Source: Pseudomonas sp. UMAB-08
GTDB taxonomy: Bacteria > Pseudomonadota > Gammaproteobacteria > Pseudomonadales > Pseudomonadaceae
NCBI RefSeq assembly: GCF_900095225.1
Contig: NZ_LT607417.1
Span: 249,263-313,262 of the forward strand
Length of the DNA stretch: 64,000 nt
Direction of reading: 5' to 3'
Position numbers and translations under genes: made by a program. Of this stretch, positions 9,301-17,200 are shown in pieces (the first letter of the stretch is position 1; the number at the start of each line of letters is the position of its first letter). Under the pieces are notes generated by a model that worked only from the letters and a program-made list of their open reading frames with translations, searched no databases and was not told the DNA's origin.

Positions 9301-9815
9301 ACGGGCTTTGCCGCGTATTGGGTCATGAACTGCAAGTGCGCTCCTGGCCTGGCAAAGGCAGCGTGTTCAGCGTCACTGTGCCCCTGGCCACTCATCAAAT
9401 GCCATTGGCCGCCAGTCCAGCCGAGCCCAAGTCCCAGCCACTGAGCGGTACCCAAGTACTGTGCGTCGACAACGAGGACAGCATTCTGATCGGTATGAAC
9501 AGCTTGCTCACGCGTTGGGGATGCCAGGTGTGGACGGCGCGCAATCGCAGTGAGTGCGAAGCCCTGCTAGGCAAAGGCGTGCATCCGCAGCTGGCGCTGG
9601 TGGACTATCACCTGGATGAAGGTGATACCGGCGCCGCACTGATGGCCTGGTTGCGCACGCGACTGGGTGAGCCGGTGCCCGGCGTGGTCATCAGCGCGGA
9701 CGGTCGACCTGAGCTGATCGCGCAGATTCACGCCGCCGGCCTTGATTACCTGTCGAAACCGGTCAAACCGGCGGCGCTGCGGGCATTGTTGAGTCGGCAT
9801 GTCAGTTTGAGCTGA
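6342..9815 (+). CDS. Sodium:solute symporter-linked hybrid sensor histidine kinase
   Basis: An 1157-residue protein. Residues 1 to about 500 form a sodium:solute symporter-like domain with about 13 helices. A PAS domain near 630-750 has the motif ENITQGISVVD, and a coiled-coil linker near 755-795 (ANESLEQRVAERTHELSQL) follows. The HisKA H-box is SHDLMQPLN (His806), and the kinase domain has NFLTNAFRYG (N), DRGPGIPED (D) and GLGLGLAIADG (G) boxes. A C-terminal receiver has phosphoacceptor Asp1088 in LVDYHLDEGD. It belongs with CbrA-like kinases but adds a receiver. GGAG sits 7 nt before the ATG. The signal is unknown; no partner response regulator adjoins. Confidence 0.9.
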   Translation: MSLSSGLIAAVALTYMAVMFAIAFYGDRRSAPLSPRLRAWVYSLSLAVYCTSWTFFGAVGQAAEQLWSFLPIYLGPILLLMLAPWVLQKMVMISKQENITSIADFIAARYGKSQSLAVVVALICLVGVLPYIALQLKGIVLGVNLLIGAVAESTGTRAQDTALIVSLILALFTILFGTRNLDATEHHRGMVLAIAFEALVKLFAFLAVGAFVTFGLYDGFDDLFSQAMIAPRLDEYWKETVNWPSMVVQTGVAMMAMVCLPRQFHVTVVENIEPQDLRLARWVFPTYLALAALFVVPIALAGQMLLPSSVLPDSFVISLPLAQAHPALALLAFIGGASAATGMVIVASVALSTMVSNDMLLPWLLRRKTAERPFEVFRHWMLSVRRISIVAILLLAYVCYRLLGSTASLATIGQIAFAAITQLAPAMLGALYWKQANRRGVFAGLAAGTFIWFYTLVLPIAANSLGWALTLFPGLAWLHGNPLHLPITPLTQGVVLSLAGNFTLFAWVSVLSRTRVSEHWQAGRFIGQEISARPSNRSLLAVQIEDLLSLSARFVGEERARQSFIRFAYRQGKGFSPNQNADGEWIAHTERLLAGVLGASSTRAVVKAAIEGREMQLEDVVRIADEASEVLQFNRALLQGAIENITQGISVVDQSLKLVAWNHRYLELFNYPDGLISVGRPIADIIRYNAERGLCGPGEAEVHVARRLHWMRQGRAHTSERLFPNGRVIELIGNPMPGGGFVMSFTDITAFREAEQALKGANESLEQRVAERTHELSQLNVALTEAKGTAETANQSKTRFLAAVSHDLMQPLNAARLFSAALSHQEDEISSEAQQLVHHLDSSLRSAEDLISDLLDISRLENGKITPNPQPFPLSALFDTLGAEFKALAQEQGLKFRVRGSNLRIDSDIKLLRRILQNFLTNAFRYGKGPVLLGVRRRGAKLCLEVWDRGPGIPEDKRQVIFEEFKRLDSHQTRAEKGLGLGLAIADGLCRVLGHELQVRSWPGKGSVFSVTVPLATHQMPLAASPAEPKSQPLSGTQVLCVDNEDSILIGMNSLLTRWGCQVWTARNRSECEALLGKGVHPQLALVDYHLDEGDTGAALMAWLRTRLGEPVPGVVISADGRPELIAQIHAAGLDYLSKPVKPAALRALLSRHVSLS

Positions 9816-9906
9816 ATCAGAACAGGGGGGGCAGCGTAATCTGCCTGACACAGGATGGTGGACACCCGCTATTCTTTGCCTACCCCTTTGTCAGGCGAGT
9901 GACTTC

Positions 9907-10575
9907 ATGCTTCAGGTGCAAGGCGTATTCAAGAGCTACGCGACGCCACAAGGCCCGCTGGCGGTGTTACAGGGGGTCGATTTACAGCTCGAACACGGCA
10001 GCAGTCTGGCGCTGATGGGGGAGTCGGGCAGCGGTAAAAGCACCCTACTGCACCTGGTGGCCGGGCTGGACCAGATCGATCGCGGCAGTATCCGCGCCGG
10101 CGGACATCGCCTGGATCAGATGAGCGAAGCACAGCTTGCCCATTGGCGGCGCACCGAGATCGGCTTGGTGTTTCAGCAGTTCAACCTGATCAGCAGTCTG
10201 CCCGTCGAAGACAATCTGGCATTTCAGGCGCGCCTGGCCGGACGTTATGATCCGGCCTGGCAAGCACAGCTGATCGAGCGGCTGGGACTCGGCGCGCTGC
10301 TCAAGCGCTACCCGGAACAACTGTCAGGCGGCCAGCAACAGCGCGTCGCCATCGGCCGCGCGCTGGCCTCGCGCCCCGGCCTGCTGTTGGCCGATGAGCC
10401 CACGGGCAATCTGGACGAAGCCACCAGCGATGACGTCCTGCAACTGCTCCTGGATCTGCTGAAAAACACCCCGACCAGTTTGTTGATGGTCACCCATAGC
10501 CCGCGAGTCGCGGCTCGACTGGCAACCAGAGTGGTACTGCATTGCGGGCGACTGGCCGACGCCGGCGAGCGCTGA
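9907..10575 (+). CDS. ABC transporter ATP-binding protein, LolD/MacB-type
   Basis: A 222-residue cytoplasmic ATPase with Walker A GESGSGKST, Q-loop FQQFNLIS, signature LSGGQQQR, Walker B LLLADEPTG and H-loop MVTHS. This places it in the LolD/MacB/FtsE class that works with FtsX-like permeases. It is the first gene of a three-gene unit; its stop is followed after 1 nt by the permease start. By similarity of organisation to AttEFGH it would power transfer of an envelope component rather than import. Confidence 0.9.
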   Translation: MLQVQGVFKSYATPQGPLAVLQGVDLQLEHGSSLALMGESGSGKSTLLHLVAGLDQIDRGSIRAGGHRLDQMSEAQLAHWRRTEIGLVFQQFNLISSLPVEDNLAFQARLAGRYDPAWQAQLIERLGLGALLKRYPEQLSGGQQQRVAIGRALASRPGLLLADEPTGNLDEATSDDVLQLLLDLLKNTPTSLLMVTHSPRVAARLATRVVLHCGRLADAGER

Positions 10576-10576
10576 G

Positions 10577-13057
10577 ATGCGCGTATTTTATTGGACATTA
10601 CGCGCCCTGCTCAGCCATTGGCGTCAGCATCCGGTGCAGTTTTTCAGCGTGCTGACCGGGCTGTGGCTGGCGACCAGCCTGTTGACCGGCGTGCAAGCGC
10701 TGAACAGTCAGGCGCGGGAAAGTTACGCCCGTGCCAGCCAACTGATCGGCGGCGAACCCCAGGCCAGTCTGAGCGCGCCGAATGGCGCGCCCTTCTCTCA
10801 GGATGTGTTTGTCAGCCTGCGCCGCGCGGGTTGGCCGGTGTCTCCGGTGCTGCAAGCGCGCCTCTCGCTCAAGGGGCATGACGATCAGCGCCTGCAATTA
10901 ATGGGCATCGAACCGGTGTCGCTGCCGGGCGGTTCGGCGGTGGCCGGGCAAGCTCTGGACATGGCGCAGATCGTTGGATTTTTCAGCCCACCGGGCAGCA
11001 CTTGGATCGCCCCGCAAACCTTGCAGGCCTTGGGTTATCACGAAGGTGAGCAACCGCTGACCGAGAATGGACACGCCTTGCCACCGCTGCACAGTCAGGC
11101 CGACATGGCCCCGGGTTTGCTGCTGGTGGATATCGGCTTTGCCCAACACCTGCTGGGCATGCCTAACCAGGTCTCGCGACTGTTGTTGCCTAAAGACTTT
11201 GCGGCCACACAACCGGCATTGCCTGCCGAACGGGTCGGGCAACTGGTGCTCAAGAGCAGCGGTGAAGAAAACAACCTGTCGCGCCTGACCGAGAGTTTTC
11301 ACTTGAACCTCGATGCGCTGGGCTTTCTGTCGTTCGTGGTCGGTTTATTTATCGTGCATGCCGCCATTGGCCTGGCACTCGAGCAGCGCCGCGGACTGCT
11401 CAGGACCCTGCGCGCCTGCGGTGTCAGCGCCCGTATGTTAATTCTCAGCCTGGGCGTGGAGCTGGGTGGCCTGGCCTTGCTGGGTGGCGTCGCCGGGGTC
11501 GTCAGTGGTTACTGCCTGGCCAGCCTGTTGTTACCCGATGTCGCCGCCAGCCTGCGGGGCCTGTACGGCGCCGAAGTGGCCGGGCAATTGAGCTTGAACC
11601 CCCTGTGGTGGGCCAGTGGTGTGGGTTTGAGTCTATTCGGTGCATTGCTGGCCGGGGCCAGCAGCTTGTTGCGGGCAGCGCGGTTGCCACTGCTGGCTCT
11701 GGCCAACGCACAGGCCTGGCACGAAGCCTATGCTCGCTGGTTGCGCCGTCAGGCGTGGGTGGCGGGCATCGCAGGCGTGACGGCGTTGTTGGCCTTATTA
11801 TTGGGTGACAGCCTGTCCAGCGGTTTTGTGCTGATAGCCGCCCTGATGCTGGGCGCTGCACTGAGCCTGCCGGTGCTGCTCAATGCGCTGCTTGAAGCTT
11901 TGCTGGGCCGCAGTCGCTCGGTATTGGGCCAGTGGTTTCTTGCCGATTGCCGCCAGCAGTTACCGGCGTTGAGCCTGGCGCTGATGGCGCTGTTGTTGGC
12001 CCTGGCCGCCAACATCGGCGCGGGCAGCATGACCTCGGGATTTCGTCAGACATTCAATAACTGGCTGGAGCAACGGCTGACCGCAGAGCTGTACCTCAAC
12101 CCACAGAACCCGGCCCAGGCACGCAGTCTTCAGACCTGGCTCAACGAGCAGCCACAGGTCCAGGCCGTGTTACCCACCTGGCAGGTCTCGATCCAGCTAC
12201 AGGGCTGGCCTGTGGATGCAATCGGCGTGATCGACCACCCGACCTACCGTCAGCACTGGCCGCTGCTGGACGCTCAGGCGGGCGATCCCTGGGATCAACT
12301 GGCCCTGGACGACACCCTGATGCTCAGCGAGCAACTGGCGCGCAGGCTCAAGGTTCAGGTCGGCGATCAGTTGGCGATTCCAACACCACAAGGCCAGTGG
12401 TCGCCGCGCATCGTCGCGATCTACGCCGACTACGGCAATCCCAAGGGCCATCTGCTGGTCAACGCTCAGCACCTGCTGCGCTATTGGCCGCAGCTATCGC
12501 CCAATCGCTTCAATCTGCGCATCGCCCCTGCGTCGGTGCCGCCGCTGGTGCGCGAACTTCAGTCGCGCTTTGCCCTGGAAGACAGTCGCATCGTCGATCA
12601 AAGTCGGCTCAAGGGCTGGTCCACACAGGTCTTCGAACGCACCTTCGCCGCCACCGCCGCGCTCAATAGCCTGACGTTGGGGGTCGCGGGAGTGGCGCTG
12701 TTCATCAGCCTGCTGACCCAAAGCCAGAGTCGGCTCGGGCAACTGGCGCCGCTATGGGCGCTGGGCGTGACCCGGCACCAACTGATGCTGCTCAATCTTG
12801 GACAAACCTGGCTGCTGGCGGTGCTGACGCTGTTGTTCGCCCTGCCATTGGGCCTCCTGCTGGCCTGGTGCCTGGACGCGGTGATCAATGTGCAGGCCTT
12901 TGGCTGGCGCTTGCCGTTGCAGGTGTTCCCTGCCCAACTGGTGCAGTTGATGGCGCTGGCCCTGCTGGCGACCTTGCTGGCCTCGGCGTGGCCGTTGATC
13001 AAACTGTATCGCAGTCGCCCGGCCGACCTGCTGAGGACCTTTGCCAATGAGGATTAG
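10577..13057 (+). CDS. FtsX-like ABC permease (large, two-module)
   Basis: An 826-residue inner-membrane permease. One N-terminal helix (about 20-40) is followed by a periplasmic domain, then hydrophobic clusters near 245-370 and 390-485. A second large periplasmic domain spans about 490-690, and three C-terminal helices follow (about 695-815). This is the pattern of two FtsX/MacB-type modules in one chain, as in permeases that move lipoproteins or peptides. It starts 1 nt after the ATPase stop and overlaps the lipoprotein gene by 11 nt. In AttEFGH systems the permease function is split into two genes; here it is single. Confidence 0.87.
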   Translation: MRVFYWTLRALLSHWRQHPVQFFSVLTGLWLATSLLTGVQALNSQARESYARASQLIGGEPQASLSAPNGAPFSQDVFVSLRRAGWPVSPVLQARLSLKGHDDQRLQLMGIEPVSLPGGSAVAGQALDMAQIVGFFSPPGSTWIAPQTLQALGYHEGEQPLTENGHALPPLHSQADMAPGLLLVDIGFAQHLLGMPNQVSRLLLPKDFAATQPALPAERVGQLVLKSSGEENNLSRLTESFHLNLDALGFLSFVVGLFIVHAAIGLALEQRRGLLRTLRACGVSARMLILSLGVELGGLALLGGVAGVVSGYCLASLLLPDVAASLRGLYGAEVAGQLSLNPLWWASGVGLSLFGALLAGASSLLRAARLPLLALANAQAWHEAYARWLRRQAWVAGIAGVTALLALLLGDSLSSGFVLIAALMLGAALSLPVLLNALLEALLGRSRSVLGQWFLADCRQQLPALSLALMALLLALAANIGAGSMTSGFRQTFNNWLEQRLTAELYLNPQNPAQARSLQTWLNEQPQVQAVLPTWQVSIQLQGWPVDAIGVIDHPTYRQHWPLLDAQAGDPWDQLALDDTLMLSEQLARRLKVQVGDQLAIPTPQGQWSPRIVAIYADYGNPKGHLLVNAQHLLRYWPQLSPNRFNLRIAPASVPPLVRELQSRFALEDSRIVDQSRLKGWSTQVFERTFAATAALNSLTLGVAGVALFISLLTQSQSRLGQLAPLWALGVTRHQLMLLNLGQTWLLAVLTLLFALPLGLLLAWCLDAVINVQAFGWRLPLQVFPAQLVQLMALALLATLLASAWPLIKLYRSRPADLLRTFANED

Positions 13058-14123
13058 ATGGCTGCTGCTCTTGCTGGGCACCCTGCTATTGAGTGCCTGC
13101 GATGATCAAAAACCACCTGCCGATGGTTTTGCCGGGCTGAGTAACGAGGCCACTACGTTTGCCCAGGTCGTCCGAGGCAAGGTGTTCAGTTTCCCGCAGG
13201 ATCATGGCGCCCACGACGGTTTTCGCATCGAGTGGTGGTACGTCACCGCCAACCTCAAGGATGACCAGGGCCGGCTATTCGGCGTGCAATGGACGTTGTT
13301 CCGCAACGCGCTGCATGCCGACACCCAGGCGCAGGGTTGGAGCAATCAGACGATCTGGATGGGCCATGCCGCAGTGACCTCGGCCAGCCAGCACTATGCC
13401 GCCGAACGCTACGCCCGTGGCGGCGTCGAGCAGGCCGGGGTTAACGCCTCGCCGTTCAAGGCGTGGATCGATGACTGGACGTTCGACAGCCAGTCAAGCG
13501 CTGAAAAACCGCTGGCGAACATGCAACTGCACGCCCGTGGACAGGCGTTCAGTTATCGACTGCAACTGACGTCCAGCCAACCGCTGGTGCTGCAAGGCGA
13601 GCAAGGCTTCAGTCAAAAGTCAGAACAGGGCCAGGCTTCGTATTACTACAGCCAGCCGTATTTCCAGGCAAAAGGCACCGTCGAAATAGACGGCAAGACG
13701 TATCAGGTAGCAGGCCCCGCCTGGCTGGACCGCGAGTGGAGCAGCCAGCCACTGACAGCCAGTCAAACTGGCTGGGACTGGTTTTCCATGCACCTGGACA
13801 GCGGCGAACAACTGATGCTGTACCGCATGCGGCAGAAAAACGGCGAGCCGTATCTGACAGGCACCTGGATCAGCGCTGACGGCCAGACACAGGTATTGAA
13901 GGGGCAAGAGATCCAGCTCACGCCACTGGCCTCGAGTGACGTCGCCGGGCACGCGCTGCCAACCCGCTGGGCAGTGAAAATCCCCGAAAAACACCTCGAC
14001 ATCACCACGACTGCGCTAAACCCCAATGCCTGGATGAACCTGCGCATCCCGTACTGGGAAGGTCCGGTGCAGTTGAGCGGAAGTCATTCGGGCACCGGGT
14101 ACCTGGAAATGACCGGGTATTAA
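13047..14123 (+). CDS. AttH/CrtC-like lipoprotein (carotenoid 1,2-hydratase fold)
   Basis: A 358-residue predicted lipoprotein: a short signal ending in the lipobox LLSAC with Cys18. The motif FRIEWWYVTANL and later FGVQWTLFRNAL and PAWLDREWSSQPL are hallmarks of the CrtC/AttH lipocalin-like family. The ATG at 13047 is preferred to an in-frame TTG at 13041. It overlaps the permease gene, showing coupling with the ABC transporter. The family name carotenoid hydratase comes from a distant relative; no carotenoid genes are nearby, so an envelope lipid or lipoprotein role is more likely. Confidence 0.85.
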   Translation: MRIRWLLLLLGTLLLSACDDQKPPADGFAGLSNEATTFAQVVRGKVFSFPQDHGAHDGFRIEWWYVTANLKDDQGRLFGVQWTLFRNALHADTQAQGWSNQTIWMGHAAVTSASQHYAAERYARGGVEQAGVNASPFKAWIDDWTFDSQSSAEKPLANMQLHARGQAFSYRLQLTSSQPLVLQGEQGFSQKSEQGQASYYYSQPYFQAKGTVEIDGKTYQVAGPAWLDREWSSQPLTASQTGWDWFSMHLDSGEQLMLYRMRQKNGEPYLTGTWISADGQTQVLKGQEIQLTPLASSDVAGHALPTRWAVKIPEKHLDITTTALNPNAWMNLRIPYWEGPVQLSGSHSGTGYLEMTGY

Positions 14124-14150
14124 GTCGAACGGGGCTCACACCCGACACAG

Positions 14151-14181
14151 CCCGACAGCCGAATGCACTTAGGCTGTCGGG
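14151..14181. terminator. Hairpin between convergent genes
   Basis: CCCGACAGCC (14151-14160) pairs perfectly with GGCTGTCGGG (14172-14181) around an 11-nt loop. It lies between the lipoprotein stop and the convergent NEL gene stop, so it may end both transcripts, although neither side has a clear T tract. Confidence 0.5.
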
Positions 14182-14212
14182 CACTCTGCGGGAAACGATC
14201 AAATGACCGTGA

Positions 14213-17200
14213 TCAAATGCCTTCCAACGTCCACCGCTCCAATAGGGTCAACTCGCTCAACACGCGTTTTTCTTCCTCCTCTCGCTCCTGGCGCAAGGTA
14301 TTTATCTGATTGAGATACTCACCCTCCATTGCCGGGGGTGACGCTGTAAGGTCTTCGAGTCGCTCATCGAACGAAGTCAGCCTTTCCTCAAACCGAGCTG
14401 CATAGTGCTGGTGCAAGTAATCGCTCCAGAAGCGCTTTTGGATCATGGAATCAACGTACTCAAGCGCCTGCTCACGCTGCAAAATGGTGCCTTCAGCGTT
14501 GATGATCGCCTCCGCGCTCACCCCCGCTATCCGCCGATAATTCATGCCGTGGGGCTGTGCAGGCAAACCCAGCCGGTCAGCCAGATCCGTTCGATAAGCC
14601 AAACGTACCTCGGCTTCATCGACGAGCAATCTCATGCTCTTCCTGGTGGCGATATCTTTCTCGGCGATTGCTTCGACGGCCTCGAGACGAAACAGACTCT
14701 TGCCCAGCGTGAACAAAACGCCGCCTTTTCCTTCCTCGGGCACGTTCAACAAGGCATTTCGGCTGTAGACCTCTACCTGAACATCGCTGAACAGCAAGCG
14801 CGCGCCGTCCGTGCAGGTTTCACAGCCTTGTGCCGCTCTCGCATTCAGAGTGCCTCGCAACACAGCGTCTTCTACCACGGCCTCCAGCACCCCAAGTACT
14901 TCAATGGTCAGTTCTTCATGGACCCGACGGAAGTCTTCGCTGCCTTGCAATTGTTGAATCAGCGATAGCAGGTAGGGGGCATCGTTGGCCTCCTCAACCC
15001 GTTGCCAGGCGAGCTCGATTCGACTGTTCAGTGAATCATTTCCCGGCACCTGCCAGAGATGCACACCCTCTGCCACCTGCGGATCCGGAGTAGGCGGCTC
15101 GGATTCTGACGGTTCATTGTCCGAAGTCTCAGAGCCAGAGGACGACACACGCCGCGAGGGGAGCCGCCTGATGTCGTCGGGGTAATCCGCAAGCAACGAA
15201 TAGCGCTGATTCCAGCCACTGTCATTGACCCATGCGGTCTGCAGATCGTCATGGGAAATCGGATTCCCATACGCCCTGACAGTCAAATGTTGGTCGCTGG
15301 AGCGTTGGTTCTGCACGATGTGATCGGGTAAATGCACGATCTGGTTATCGGATATGTCGAGTTCCTGCAGTGGAATGTCCTCGACCCACTGCGGCCACTC
15401 GGTCAACCCCATCGACTCAAGGGCCAACGTGTCCAGCCTCAACCCGCTGCTACCGGCAAAACTGCCCAGTGTATTGCCCGACAGATCCAGCGTCAGCAAC
15501 CGGGGCATCGCAATGAATACGTCCATGGCCTGCTGGTCAATCACCATGTCCTGACAGGCAATAGACACATAATTCAGTTGGGTGAATCCGGTCAGCCCCG
15601 GGGGCACACGTGAAAGTCCGCCGTTAGTGATAGACAGTTCTTTTAGCCCTGTAAATTTGCTCAAGAACACATCGAGTTGCCCGGCGTCAGCCGTCACATT
15701 GCTCAGGATGATTTCTTTAATTTTGCTGTAGTAATCCGGCAGATCCGGCAGATCCGAGAGGTCAGGCAAGGTAAAGGAATCGAGACTAAACGTGGTTCGC
15801 GGCTCTGGCATGGCACCTATCACATGCTCGCTGTAGCGCCAGGCACGAGAAAGTTCGTCTGCGATTCGCCCTCTTGTTTGACGTTCCAGCGCAGTCAACA
15901 GCGGATTGGACTCCGAAATATCGACCCAGCCATCCAGTGCATTGCGCAAGGTGCCGAATGCTTGAATCTGCTCATTCAAACGCTCGCTGACCCGCGCTAC
16001 ATCCCGGCTACCCAACCGGTCGATGTAGCCCACATCAGCGCTTTCAGGATAAAACGTGCGCAGTCTTTCACTGAGTGCCTCTACGCTCTCTTGCTGATAC
16101 ACAACAGCCGCTGCCATCGCCCCACGCCCACTCAACGGATAGCCGATTCGGCTATTGGACAGACGGGACGGCAGAGCGAATATCTGTCTGACGCGCGATT
16201 GGCCGAGAACCCGGGCAGCTTGATCGCGCGGCCCCATGGCGACCATGGCCAGGCGCTCCTTGAACGGGCTGATATCCCAGACACTGGGCACACCAATAGA
16301 CTCGCGAGCCGAGTCCGGCAGCGCCCGCATGACCGCAGTAAAAAAATCAGCAGGCGCGTGTAGCTCGTTGCCCTCGCGGTCATGAGCCTGATACGTCTTG
16401 CCACGCTTGACCAGCGCTTTAACCTGGGACGCCGTCGGGCTGCCGACACGATTCAGCACCTGACCACCCGTCGAGCCCTGTCGGACCTCGATCGTCAGGT
16501 CCGCCGGCCAGCCCGGCAGCTTTTCAAGCGAGACCCGCGCGAGCTTGAGGGTGTCTGGGTGAGCACTGCCCGAGGCAAGGAAAAACCCTTCATAGGCACG
16601 GTTCAGTTGTGTTTCCCGCACATAAACACGAGCCTGTCCTGCCAGACGCACAGGTATGCGTTGCTGTCCGGTCATCTGCGCAACTTCGGCGGCACTGGCC
16701 TCGGCTACGATCTCCTTGGCGGCTGCCGTTGTAATGCTTGGAAAGTCTCGTTTGATCACGTTGACGAGCGGATCGGCGGTGGCCTCGCTGGCCTGATACT
16801 GCGCGTTGAATACCGCAGGCAAGTCCTCATGCGTACCGGACTGCACCAACGCCTGGTCCAGTCGAAACCGCTTTATGGTGTCAGCCAACTGTGGTGTCGG
16901 GGCCTGGTTTCCCAGGTGGATCCTGCGCAGCAGCGCTTCATCGGTCCCTGTGAGTGCCAGAATGTGCTCGGCTGCTTTTTCGGAAAGGGAATCTACCGAA
17001 TGCCCCAACCGCTTGAATAAAGTGTTGATCTGCCAGCTGTGCAGGCTTTCGCCCTCGACCCGCCATGCGCCTGCGCCGTTATGTTCAAGGAGGGGCGAAT
17101 ACGTTTCGGTATAGACCGGGGGTTTGATCCGCCAGGCGTTGATCGCCGGATCAAGCGCTATCCGATAGAGTTTGTCGCTCAATGGCAGGTAGTCCTTGCC

